Shown here in pieces: positions 35,376-43,659 of a stretch of DNA of 64,000 nt; position 1 is the first letter of the stretch; each line of letters opens with the position of its first letter. Below the pieces are notes generated by a model. That model made no database searches, was not told where the DNA came from, and saw only the letters and a program-made list of their open reading frames with translations. A program made the position numbers and the translations under genes. The DNA comes from Lachnospiraceae bacterium (GTDB lineage Bacteria; Bacillota; Clostridia; Lachnospirales; Lachnospiraceae): contig JAFQIE010000043.1 in assembly GCA_017397645.1 (NCBI GenBank), positions 1 to 64,000 on the forward strand. The letters are read 5' to 3'.

Positions 35376-38021
35376 TTGTTTGAGCAAAAAAATATAGATG
35401 AAGTTTATGGATTATTGCATACGGATGGACAGGAGGGATTGTCTGAAAAAGAGGCGATAAGACGCCTTCAAAAGGAGGGGCCCAATGTCCTGCAGGAACC
35501 ACCGGGAGACAGCTGGGTGGTGCTTTTTTTGAAGCAATTACAAGACCCGTTGATCTATGTTTTATTGGTGGCTGCAGCTGTTTCTATTCTACTGAAGGAA
35601 AGTAGCGACGCCATTATTATCGGCGTGGTAGTGTTGTTGAATGCCTTTGTAGGCATGATTCAGGAGGGGCGTGCTATCAAGGCCTTGGATGCGCTAAAAA
35701 AGCTATCCAGTCCCAGGGCAATGGTCATTCGTGATGGCAAGCATATGGAAATCCCTTCTGCAGAATTGGTGGTAGGGGATCTGGTCTGCCTGGAGGCGGG
35801 TAGTCAGGTGCCGGCAGATTTACGTTTAACGGAAACGGTACAGTTGAAAATAGAGGAGTCCGCCCTAACAGGAGAATCTCTGCCCATGGAAAAGGATGTT
35901 AATTTCCGTGTTTGGGGAAATAATAGTTCCTTGGGGGATAGGAAGAATATGGCCTATATGTCTACTATGGTGTCCTGCGGGCGTGGCAGGGGCGTCGTGG
36001 TGGCCACGGGTATGCACACGGAGATTGGGCAGATTGCTTCCATGATCAGTCAGTCGGCGGAGGAAATGACACCGCTTCAAAAGAGACTGGGAGACTTGGG
36101 GAAAGTATTAAGCTTATTATCTCTCATACTTTGCGGCGCACTCTTTTTGGTGGCAGTATTACAACATAGAAATATTCCCAATATGCTTATCACCGCCATA
36201 TCGTTGGCGGTGGCAGCAGTGCCGGAGGGACTGCCTGCGGTGGTGACCATTTGCCTGGCGCTTTCCGTGACGCGTATGGTGAAGGTGAACACCATTGTGA
36301 GGCGCCTGCCATCGGTGGAAACTCTGGGCGCAGTGAGTGTGGTTTGTTCGGATAAGACAGGTACTTTGACCCAAAATAAAATGGTGGTGGAGAAATGCTT
36401 CCTGTGTGACGAAATCTTGCCGGCAGGCATGTGTCGCGGAGAACTGTGCGAGGATTTCTTCCGGGGCATGGTTTTGTGCAACGATGCCGTGTTGAATGGG
36501 GAGGAAAAACTGGGTGACCCTACGGAGTTGGCGCTCATGGAGTTTGCCTATGCCAAAGGCTACCGTCGTCAGGAATTAGATGGGAGTTTGCCAAGAATCG
36601 GGGAGATTCCTTTTGATTCTGACCGGAAGCGGATGACCACATTACATAGTTTCGGTATGGCGGAGGGATTGGCAGGAGACGGGTATCGCGTCTATATGAA
36701 AGGCGCTCCCGACGAAGTGATTCTGCGATGTACCAAGATATTTTCGGGAACTACGGTTGTGCCTCTCACAGAATCAGGGAAAAGAGAAGTGCAACAAGCG
36801 TTGGAGCGTATGTCCGGCTTGGGCCTTCGGTCCCTTGCCGTGGCGGTAAAAAACTTTAGCGGTAGGCAGATTCCCGCACAGGAGCAATGGGAGAGAGGAC
36901 TTGTATTCTTGGGTATCGTGGGAATCTGTGATCCGGTTCGTCCGGAGGCGGCACCGGCAGTGGAGGAGTTCGCAAAAGCCGGAGTAAGGACGGTGATGAT
37001 TACCGGAGACCATGTGGATACTGCCTTTGCCATCGGTAAACAGTTAGGCATTGCCGGGGAGTATTCCCAGTGTATGACAGGGGAGAGGCTGGAGAGTCTG
37101 AGTGAGGATGATTTTGCGGAAGAATTAGAGCATATCCGGATATTCGCCCGGGTGTCCCCCAGACAAAAGGTGAAAATAGTCAGGGGCTTACAGAAAAAAG
37201 GGCATGTGGTGGCCATGACCGGTGACGGGGTCAACGACGCTCCTTCTCTAAAGATGGCGGATGTGGGAATCGCCATGGGCAAAATGGGCACCGATGTGGC
37301 GCGACAGGCGGCGGACATGGTGCTGACGGACGATAATTTCGCTACCATACGCAAAGCTATGGAAGAAGGCAGAGGCGTATATGAGAACATACGAAAGTCT
37401 GTCATTTTCTTGCTGTCCTCCAATATGGGAGAGCTGATTACCATGTTTGTGGCGGTGATTTGCGGTTTTGCAGCACCATTGAAATCCAGCCATATTTTAT
37501 GGATTAACCTAATCACAGACTCCTTACCGGCATTGGCCTTGGGGATGGATAAAAACGACGGAAGGAGTCTGATGGAGCATAGCCCCAGGTCTCCCAAAGA
37601 GAGCCTGTTTGCCAGAGGGGGTCTTAGCCTTACACTTTTGTACGGAGCTCTGATAGGGGCAATCAGTTTGGCGGCATTTTTACTGTTGCCGGTGGATTTA
37701 ACCAAGGCCCAAACTTATGCTTTTACCGTACTGGGTATGTCCCAACTATTCCATGCTATCGGTATGAGAGACATGGGCAAGTCGGTATTTCGGATGAAGC
37801 ATTGGGAGAATCCTTTGATGTTATTGGCTGTTGCCATTGGATTTGCATTACAGTTTGCGGTAACGGAAGTGCCGATTTTGATAGAAGCCTTTGGAACCTC
37901 ACCTTTATCAGGACGGGAATGGGCCGTTTTGGCAGGATTGTCGGCTATGCCACTTTTGTTGCACGAAGTGATTGTGCTGGTTGGGAAAAAAGGGTTTGCC
38001 CCAACCATGCGAATGTGGTAA
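35376..38021 (+). CDS. Calcium-transporting P-type ATPase (P-IIA type)
   Basis: A pump of about 881 residues. Visible are the N-terminal EEAI-type actuator lead-in, the TGES motif in ALTGESLPME, the PEGLP motif of helix 4 (AAVPEGLPAVVTICLAL), phosphorylation site CSDKTGTLTQNK (Asp326), the KGAPD nucleotide segment, and MTGDGVNDAPSLKMADVGIAMG. Helix 6 carries NLITDSLPALALG, as in SERCA-like calcium pumps. The start is uncertain: a TTG at 35376 has GAGAGG seven bases upstream, while an ATG at 35355 has no ribosome binding site. The gene follows the dipeptide operon by only 34 bases. Confidence 0.9.
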   Translation: MFEQKNIDEVYGLLHTDGQEGLSEKEAIRRLQKEGPNVLQEPPGDSWVVLFLKQLQDPLIYVLLVAAAVSILLKESSDAIIIGVVVLLNAFVGMIQEGRAIKALDALKKLSSPRAMVIRDGKHMEIPSAELVVGDLVCLEAGSQVPADLRLTETVQLKIEESALTGESLPMEKDVNFRVWGNNSSLGDRKNMAYMSTMVSCGRGRGVVVATGMHTEIGQIASMISQSAEEMTPLQKRLGDLGKVLSLLSLILCGALFLVAVLQHRNIPNMLITAISLAVAAVPEGLPAVVTICLALSVTRMVKVNTIVRRLPSVETLGAVSVVCSDKTGTLTQNKMVVEKCFLCDEILPAGMCRGELCEDFFRGMVLCNDAVLNGEEKLGDPTELALMEFAYAKGYRRQELDGSLPRIGEIPFDSDRKRMTTLHSFGMAEGLAGDGYRVYMKGAPDEVILRCTKIFSGTTVVPLTESGKREVQQALERMSGLGLRSLAVAVKNFSGRQIPAQEQWERGLVFLGIVGICDPVRPEAAPAVEEFAKAGVRTVMITGDHVDTAFAIGKQLGIAGEYSQCMTGERLESLSEDDFAEELEHIRIFARVSPRQKVKIVRGLQKKGHVVAMTGDGVNDAPSLKMADVGIAMGKMGTDVARQAADMVLTDDNFATIRKAMEEGRGVYENIRKSVIFLLSSNMGELITMFVAVICGFAAPLKSSHILWINLITDSLPALALGMDKNDGRSLMEHSPRSPKESLFARGGLSLTLLYGALIGAISLAAFLLLPVDLTKAQTYAFTVLGMSQLFHAIGMRDMGKSVFRMKHWENPLMLLAVAIGFALQFAVTEVPILIEAFGTSPLSGREWAVLAGLSAMPLLLHEVIVLVGKKGFAPTMRMW

Positions 38022-38090
38022 AATGTCCCTATGCGAGGTACCGAAGGAGGTGCCCGATAACACTATCAGTGAATCGAGGAAGCACAAAAT

Positions 38091-39185
38091 ATGGATAAGA
38101 TTATTTTAACAGGTGACAGACCTACCGGCAGACTGCATGTGGGACATTACGTTGGCTCTTTGCGCAGACGTGTGGAACTGCAGAATTCCGGAGAATATAA
38201 AAAGACCTTTATTATGATTGCGGATGCGCAGGCTCTGACGGACAATATTGAGAACCCTGAAAAGGTACGTCAGAACATCATCGAAGTGGCATTGGATTAT
38301 ATGTCCTGCGGATTGGATCCTGCCAAGTCCACTCTGTTCATCCAGTCCCAGATTTCAGAACTGTGTGAATTGACATTCTATTATATGGACCTGGTGACTG
38401 TGGCAAGACTTCAGAGAAACCCCACCGTAAAGAGTGAGATTCAGATGCGTAACTTTGAAGCCAGCATTCCGGTAGGATTCTTTACCTACCCCATCAGCCA
38501 GGCGGCAGACATCACTGCATTCAAGGCCACTACGGTGCCCGTAGGTGATGACCAGTTGCCCATGATAGAGCAGACCAGAGAAATCGTACACAAATTCAAT
38601 TCCGTATATGCACCCGATGCGCCGGTATTGGTAGAACCCAAAGCACTTTTGCCTGAAAACGAGGCATGTAAGAGACTGCCCGGTACCGATGGCAAAGCAA
38701 AGATGAGTAAGTCCTTGGGTAACTGTATCTATCTGGCAGATACCGCAGACGATGTGCGTGCCAAGATTATGAGCATGTACACGGATCCTTTACATTTGCA
38801 GGTAAGTGATCCCGGACATTTGGAAGGCAATACGGTATTCACCTATTTGGACGCTTTCTGCAAGGATGAGCATTTCGAGAGATACCTGCCTGAGTATGCA
38901 AACTTAGACGAGTTGAAGGCGCACTACCAGAGAGGCGGTTTGGGTGATGTGAAGGTGAAGAAACTCTTGAATAACATCATGCAGGAGACATTGGAGCCCA
39001 TCCGCAACCGTAGAAAAGAACTGGAGAAGGACATCCCTGCAGTTTACGATGTGCTGAAAAAAGGTAGCGAAGCAGCCCGCCAGGTGGCGGCACAGACCTT
39101 GTCAGAAGTAAAGAGTGCCATGAAAATCAACTACTTCGAGGATGCGGAACTGATTCGCATGCAGAGTGCAAAATACGAGCAGTAA
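38091..39185 (+). CDS. trpS: Tryptophanyl-tRNA synthetase
   Basis: A class I synthetase of 364 residues. The HIGH-type motif is in [17 protein letters not shown] near residue 12, and the KMSKS motif is in [13 protein letters not shown] near residue 205. [13 protein letters not shown] and PISQAADI are also typical. GAGGA lies ten bases before the ATG. There is no T-box in the 69-base gap upstream. A terminator follows that overlaps the ribosome binding site of spoVAD. Confidence 0.96.
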   Translation: MDKIILTGDRPTGRLHVGHYVGSLRRRVELQNSGEYKKTFIMIADAQALTDNIENPEKVRQNIIEVALDYMSCGLDPAKSTLFIQSQISELCELTFYYMDLVTVARLQRNPTVKSEIQMRNFEASIPVGFFTYPISQAADITAFKATTVPVGDDQLPMIEQTREIVHKFNSVYAPDAPVLVEPKALLPENEACKRLPGTDGKAKMSKSLGNCIYLADTADDVRAKIMSMYTDPLHLQVSDPGHLEGNTVFTYLDAFCKDEHFERYLPEYANLDELKAHYQRGGLGDVKVKKLLNNIMQETLEPIRNRRKELEKDIPAVYDVLKKGSEAARQVAAQTLSEVKSAMKINYFEDAELIRMQSAKYEQ

Positions 39186-39245
39186 AGGATGCCGTCCCAG
39201 ACGACAGGATGCGGTAATACCGATACAAAATAGAATAGATAAGAG

Positions 39246-39289
39246 ACCTTCGGCAAATACTATCAAAAAGATTTGTCGGAGGTTTTTTT
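39246..39289 (+). terminator. Terminator of trpS overlapping the spoVAD ribosome binding site
   Basis: ACCTTCGGCAAAT (39246-39258) pairs, with G-T pairs, with ATTTGTCGGAGGT (39271-39283), followed by seven T. The GGAGG that serves spoVAD (39278-39282) is inside the descending arm, eight bases before the spoVAD ATG at 39290. Confidence 0.82.
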
Positions 39290-40294
39290 ATGTCTAAGGG
39301 AAGTGTAAAGTTCGAATCACCAGTCTATATTTGTGCAAGCGCCAGCGTGGTAGGCAAAAAAGAGTCGGAGGGCCCGCTGGGAGATTTGTTTGACCGGGTA
39401 GAGGAAGACGATTTGGTGGGCGGAAAGACCTGGGAGGAAGCAGAGGAAAATCTACAAAAAAAGGCTGTGGAAGTTCTGCTGGATAAAGCGGGGGTATCTC
39501 CGGAAGATATCGATGTGATGTACGCAGGAGATTTATTGGCACAGTCCATGGCAAGTAACTTCGGACTATCTTCCTTCGGCATCCCATTTTACGGATTGTA
39601 TGGTGCCTGCTCCACCTGTGGCGAATCTCTTGGACTGGGCTCAATGGCCATTCTCGCAGGACTGGTGAAAAGAGTGGTCTGTGTCACCTCCAGTCATTTC
39701 GCAAGTGCCGAAAAGGAATTCCGGTATCCTTTGGAATATGGAAATCAACGACCATTGTCTGCCAGCTGGACGGTAACCGGAAGTGGGGCGTTTTTGTTGA
39801 GCGGTGAGGCTGCTAGCCCACGAGCCCGTATCACCGGCCTCACCATCGGTCAAATCGTAGATTCCGGCATTAAGGATTCTATGAACATGGGAGCCTGCAT
39901 GGCACCTGCTGTGGCATCTACATTAGAGAGACATTTTAGGGATTTCGATGTAGAACCGGAAGCGTATGACAGAATTATCACCGGTGACTTAGGCAAAGTT
40001 GGGCAACAAATCTTGTTTGACCTGATGCAGGAAAAGGGATACGACATTACCTCGCAGCACATGGATTGTGGTATCGAAATATTTGACGGGGAAAAGCAGG
40101 ATACCCATGCCGGGGGAAGTGGCTGTGGTTGTTGTGCCGTTACCTTATCTGCATACATTCTGCGGCAAATAGAAAGTGGTCTGTGGAAAAAGGTGTTGTT
40201 TATACCTACAGGAGCATTGCTTTCCAAGGTCAGTTTCAACGAGGGCAACACTGTGCCCGGTATCGCCCAGGCGGTGGTGATAGAGCAACCTTAG
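39290..40294 (+). CDS. spoVAD: Stage V sporulation protein AD
   Basis: A thiolase-fold protein of 334 residues that binds dipicolinic acid in Bacillus. Characteristic segments are GSVKFESPVYICASASVVGKKE, FGIPFYGLYGACSTCGESL and SASWTVTGSGAFLLS, with a late GGSGCGCCAVTLSAYIL. It is single here, 13 kb from spoVAC and 19 kb from spoVAE, although the three usually form one operon. Its ribosome binding site lies within the trpS terminator stem, so translation from read-through transcripts may be blocked. Its own forespore promoter was not found. Confidence 0.95.
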   Translation: MSKGSVKFESPVYICASASVVGKKESEGPLGDLFDRVEEDDLVGGKTWEEAEENLQKKAVEVLLDKAGVSPEDIDVMYAGDLLAQSMASNFGLSSFGIPFYGLYGACSTCGESLGLGSMAILAGLVKRVVCVTSSHFASAEKEFRYPLEYGNQRPLSASWTVTGSGAFLLSGEAASPRARITGLTIGQIVDSGIKDSMNMGACMAPAVASTLERHFRDFDVEPEAYDRIITGDLGKVGQQILFDLMQEKGYDITSQHMDCGIEIFDGEKQDTHAGGSGCGCCAVTLSAYILRQIESGLWKKVLFIPTGALLSKVSFNEGNTVPGIAQAVVIEQP

Positions 40295-40301
40295 AATGAG
40301 A

Positions 40302-40330
40302 TTGTGAAAATCCAAGGATAATGATAGAAT
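40302..40330 (+). promoter_or_regulatory. Promoter of the macrodomain gene
   Basis: TTGTGA (40302-40307), a 17-base spacer and TAGAAT (40325-40330), followed by an AAGGAGG ribosome binding site before the ATG at 40360. Confidence 0.6.
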
Positions 40331-40359
40331 AAACTACAGAAATACTAAGGAGGTGCCCG

Positions 40360-41445
40360 ATGGCATTTAGAATTATAAGGAATGATATAACCAAAGTGAA
40401 AGCGGATGCCATTGTCAATACGGCGAACCCAAATGTGGCCATTGGTAGCGGCGTGGATTCCGCTATCTACGAGGCGGCAGGTGCGGTGAAGCTTCTGCAG
40501 GCACGACAGAAAATCGGACGATTGGAGATTGGTCAGGTGGGTATCACACCGGCCTTTGGGTTGGATGCCAAATACATCATCCACTCCAGTGGTCCTTACT
40601 GGATAGATGGGGCACATCAGGAAGAAGAAATGCTGCGCAAATGCTATGATGGCGCATTACAACTTGCCCACAAGCATCGCTGCAAATCCATTGCATTTCC
40701 CCTGATGTCCACCGGTACATACGGCTTTCCCCACGAAACAGGATTGCAAATCGCATTGGAAGCGTTTAACAGCTTTCTGCTACAACATGAAATGGAGATT
40801 ATTCTGGTGGTCTTTGGCGAGACCGCATTCAAATTGTCGGGCCAAATCTTTGACGATGTACAGGAGTATGTAGACAACTCCTATGTGAAGGAAAAATTGG
40901 ATGCCGAATACTACCCCGGTGGTGTATGTCAGGGGAGCCAAATCCTGAGCGCGTCACGCACAGCGGCTTTAGACGATGTGCGTCGTGAGGAGTGTTTGGA
41001 AGAGGATATAGACTTCTGCCCGCGGAGTAGTAGTGCATCCCGACCGATGATGGTTCGGGAGAAGTCGGCGCCAACAGTTTCCTTGGATTCCTATCTTAAC
41101 GAGAATACCGGCTCCTTGGGTGAATACTTGCAACAATTGATTAACAAAAAGGGAAAGAAAAATTCGGAAGTCTACACGGCAGCCAACATGACCAAGCAAT
41201 ATTTTTCTAAATTGCTGAAGAACCAGGTAGCACCCTCAAAGACAAAAATGTTATCCCTGGCGGTGGCGCTGAAACTGAATATGGATGAAACCATAGACTT
41301 CTTAAGGATGAGTGGATATGCGTTTTCGCCTCTTTCCCAAACAGATAAGGTTTTTGCCTATTTTATCAGCAAGGGAATCTACGATATTTATCGGATTGAT
41401 ATCGTTTTGTTTGACTATGGATTACCCACTGTGGTGAATGATTAA
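40360..41445 (+). CDS. Macrodomain protein with C-terminal helical DNA-binding-like domain
   Basis: A 361-residue two-domain protein. Residues 1-170 are a macrodomain, which binds ADP-ribose and often removes it from targets: AIVNTANPNVAIGSGVDSAIYEAAG (ADP-ribose loop), KYIIHSSGPYW and FPLMSTGTYGFP. A low-complexity linker (about 200-245) follows. The last 110 residues are helical and read like a helix-turn-helix region (LGEYLQQLINKKGKKNSEVYTAANMTKQYFSKLL). It has its own promoter and terminator, and precedes a vWA gene and an ADP-ribosylglycohydrolase gene, a set that suggests control or reversal of ADP-ribosylation. Substrate unknown. Confidence 0.85.
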   Translation: MAFRIIRNDITKVKADAIVNTANPNVAIGSGVDSAIYEAAGAVKLLQARQKIGRLEIGQVGITPAFGLDAKYIIHSSGPYWIDGAHQEEEMLRKCYDGALQLAHKHRCKSIAFPLMSTGTYGFPHETGLQIALEAFNSFLLQHEMEIILVVFGETAFKLSGQIFDDVQEYVDNSYVKEKLDAEYYPGGVCQGSQILSASRTAALDDVRREECLEEDIDFCPRSSSASRPMMVREKSAPTVSLDSYLNENTGSLGEYLQQLINKKGKKNSEVYTAANMTKQYFSKLLKNQVAPSKTKMLSLAVALKLNMDETIDFLRMSGYAFSPLSQTDKVFAYFISKGIYDIYRIDIVLFDYGLPTVVND

Positions 41446-41455
41446 AAAATTTTTC

Positions 41456-41487
41456 AAGGTCGCCTGCCAGGTGACCTTTTCCTTTTT
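41456..41487 (+). terminator. Terminator after the macrodomain gene
   Basis: AAGGTCGCCT (41456-41465) pairs with AGGTGACCTT (41469-41478) around a short loop, followed by a T-rich tail. Confidence 0.82.
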
Positions 41488-41565
41488 CAAGCATGGTATC
41501 TTAAGGTTACAAAGAAGGTGACTCCACTGCAGGGGAGCACATAAACAATTTAGGAGGATATCAAC

Positions 41566-42252
41566 ATGAGAAAAGGATTAACAGAAATTGTATTTATACT
41601 GGACAGAAGCGGTTCCATGGGAGGACTGGAGAGCGACACCATCGGCGGATTTAATTCCATGATTGAGAAACAGAAAAAAGAGGCGGGCGAGGCCATCGTG
41701 TCTACAGTGCTCTTCGACGACCATTGTGAGGTGCTTCACGACAGAGTGCCCATGGAAAAGGTACCGGTGATGACGGAGAAGGAATACTATGTGCGAGGTT
41801 GTACGGCACTTTTGGATGCCGTGGGTGGCGCCATTCATCACATCGTCAATGTACACAGATACGCCAGGGAAGAGGACAGACCGGAGAAAACCCTGTTTGT
41901 CATCACCACCGACGGAATGGAAAATGCCAGCAGGCAGTACTCCTATGACAGAGTGCAGGCCATGATCAAAAAGGAACAGGAAAAATACGGCTGGGAATTC
42001 ATCTTCATCGGCGCCAATATCGATGCCATTCAGGAGGCAGAGAGGTTTGGCATCCGCAAGGAACGCGCGGTAAATTATACGCATGATGACATTGGCACAC
42101 AGACTTTGTATTGCTCCGTCAGCAAAGCAGTGACGGCAATGAGAGTGGCGGAACCCGGCTGTGCGGCAAATGCACTGGATGAAAGTGACTGGCAGGGCGC
42201 CATCAATGCAGATTACAATAAACGAAACGGAAAGAATGGGAGCAATCGATAA
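41566..42252 (+). CDS. von Willebrand factor A domain protein (TerY-like)
   Basis: A 228-residue protein that is nearly all vWA domain. The metal-ion site is FILDRSGSMGGLESDTIGGF (residues 10-29), with CTALLDAVG and VITTDGMENAS giving the other metal ligands. TerY-like vWA proteins accompany metal-stress and phosphorylation systems. There is no signal peptide, so it is cytoplasmic. AGGAGG is placed well before the start. Its stop shares one base with the start of the ADP-ribosylglycohydrolase gene, so the two are co-translated. Confidence 0.88.
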   Translation: MRKGLTEIVFILDRSGSMGGLESDTIGGFNSMIEKQKKEAGEAIVSTVLFDDHCEVLHDRVPMEKVPVMTEKEYYVRGCTALLDAVGGAIHHIVNVHRYAREEDRPEKTLFVITTDGMENASRQYSYDRVQAMIKKEQEKYGWEFIFIGANIDAIQEAERFGIRKERAVNYTHDDIGTQTLYCSVSKAVTAMRVAEPGCAANALDESDWQGAINADYNKRNGKNGSNR

Positions 42253-43037
42253 TGGCGATTTTAGGAGCAGTGGTAGGTGATATTTTAGGTGCGCAGTATG
42301 AATTTGACCGTCCCAAGGATTTGGACTGGAAAAATGTGCCGCTCATCAGTGATCATGGTGTGGGCTACACCGATGATTCTGTGATGGCCTTGGCCATCAA
42401 AAAGGCTCTTGACGAAGGGGCGGATTTGGTGGAAACCATGGTAGAGGTGGGCAGAGAATACCCATTCTGTGGCTATGGAGGCAGATTCTACTATTGGATT
42501 CATGAGGAAGACCACAGCCCCTACGGTAGTTGGGGCAATGGCTCCGCCATGCGTGTGGCCTATGTGGGTGAATTCTGTGAAGATTATGACAAGATGCAGG
42601 CGTTGGCGGCACAGTCGGCAGCGGTGTCTCACAATCATCCGGAGGGCATCAAGGGTGCGGTGGTCACCGCCACCTGCATCTGGATGGCCAAGCACGGGAA
42701 AAGCAAGGAAGAAATCTATGACTATGTATTGCAGGAGTATCCGCCCGAGGATTATCCTTATAGTATAGACAAGGACTTAGAGTATCTTCGCAAGCACTAT
42801 AAGTGGACGGAAAAGTGTTGTGACACCGTACCTGCCGCCATGCGATGCTTCTATGAGAGCACCGATTATGAATCCTTCATCCGCAATGTATTCAGCTTCG
42901 AATGCGACAGCGATACCTTCGGTGCCATCGCCGGTGGTGTGGCAGAAGAGTACTATGGAGATTTTGGCGAAATCGACGCCGAGGGTATAGCAAAGGAGTA
43001 CCTGCCAAAGGAGTTGCAGGAGATTTTATTCCGATAG
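42252..43037 (+). CDS. ADP-ribosylglycohydrolase family protein
   Basis: A 261-residue DraG/ARH-type enzyme that removes ADP-ribose from proteins or small molecules using two metal ions. Metal-binding motifs are GAVVGDILGAQYEF, GVGYTDDSVMALAI near residue 37, SAAVSHNHPEGIKGAVV mid-protein and the C-terminal CDSDTFGAIAGGVAEEYYG. It shares one base with the vWA gene. With the macrodomain gene upstream, two different ADP-ribose hydrolase folds lie within 3 kb, but no ADP-ribosyltransferase is seen in the window. Confidence 0.92.
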   Translation: MAILGAVVGDILGAQYEFDRPKDLDWKNVPLISDHGVGYTDDSVMALAIKKALDEGADLVETMVEVGREYPFCGYGGRFYYWIHEEDHSPYGSWGNGSAMRVAYVGEFCEDYDKMQALAAQSAAVSHNHPEGIKGAVVTATCIWMAKHGKSKEEIYDYVLQEYPPEDYPYSIDKDLEYLRKHYKWTEKCCDTVPAAMRCFYESTDYESFIRNVFSFECDSDTFGAIAGGVAEEYYGDFGEIDAEGIAKEYLPKELQEILFR

Positions 43038-43047
43038 TTTTGAGTTA

Positions 43048-43092
43048 AAATACAGGTTTTTGTAAAATGAGGGGCAAAAGTCCCTCATTTTT
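43048..43092 (+). repeat. 45-bp direct repeat, left copy (terminator-like)
   Basis: It begins AAATACAGGTTTTTGTAAAA and ends with the hairpin GAGGG...TCCCTC plus T run. The right copy at 43518-43562 differs at two positions only. The hairpin can terminate the ARH transcript. Confidence 0.88.
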
Positions 43093-43146
43093 GTTTGATA
43101 CAAGTGAATTTGGGTATAATAAGTATCGCCTTAATGTTTATTTAAG

Positions 43147-43175
43147 TTGACAAAATACGCAGTTAAGTTTACTAT
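43147..43175 (+). promoter_or_regulatory. Promoter of the XRE gene
   Basis: TTGACA (43147-43152), a 17-base spacer and TACTAT (43170-43175). A second candidate just upstream is TTGTTT (43091-43096), 18 bases, TATAAT (43115-43120). Confidence 0.6.
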
Positions 43176-43198
43176 ATTAAACATAAGGAGTGGAAGAG

Positions 43199-43513
43199 AT
43201 GGGAAAAAGAACAATTGTAATTATGCCTGATACACAAAAGATTATAGAGAATATGGGTGAACAAATAAAAATGGCCAGATTGCGTCGTAATCTATCTGCG
43301 GAATTAGTGGCAGAGAGAGCCGGTATAAGTCGTGCGACGCTGTGGGCAGTTGAAAAAGGAGCCCCTACGGTGGCGATAGGAATCTATGCTGCGGTTTTAC
43401 ACGCTTTGGGTGGTATGGATAAGGAATTAGAGCTTGTGGCGCGGGATGATGAGTTTAGAAGACGGTTTTATGAAATGAATATGCAAGTCCCGAAGCGAGC
43501 AAGGCGTAAATAG
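43199..43513 (+). CDS. XRE-family regulator (HipB-like)
   Basis: A 104-residue DNA-binding protein. The helix-turn-helix is in MGEQIKMARLRRNLSAELVAERAGISRATLWAVEKG, followed by a helical tail ending in basic residues (VPKRARRK). The tail and size resemble HipB antitoxins, but no hipA follows. The ATG at 43199 is chosen because AAGGAG lies eight bases upstream. The gene with its promoter is framed by two 45-bp direct repeats, as if inserted as a unit or left after loss of a partner gene. Confidence 0.8.
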   Translation: MGKRTIVIMPDTQKIIENMGEQIKMARLRRNLSAELVAERAGISRATLWAVEKGAPTVAIGIYAAVLHALGGMDKELELVARDDEFRRRFYEMNMQVPKRARRK

Positions 43514-43517
43514 GACC

Positions 43518-43562
43518 CAAATACAGGTTTTTGTAAAATGAGGGATAAAAGTCCCTCATTTT
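43518..43562 (+). repeat. 45-bp direct repeat, right copy (terminator-like)
   Basis: Nearly identical to 43048-43092, exactly 470 bases away, starting five bases after the XRE stop. It carries the same hairpin and T run. A third, weaker GCGGGAAAAGTCGCTC hairpin follows at about 43574. Confidence 0.88.
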
Positions 43563-43659
43563 TTTGTAAGTATTGCGGGAAAAGTCGCTCATTTTTTTGC
43601 AAACACCCTTGAAAGATGGACAGAATAGGAGTATACTGTGCATTAGGAGGATTAGATTT

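Noticed and set aside
36692..37705. Open frame of 337 codons opposite the P-type ATPase gene
   Set aside because: The plus strand clearly encodes catalytic motifs through this region; the opposite frame is a low-complexity Ser/Thr/Pro shadow.
38022..38090. T-box leader before trpS
   Set aside because: The gap is only 69 bases and lacks the GGTGGTACCGCG core, so there is no room for a T-box.
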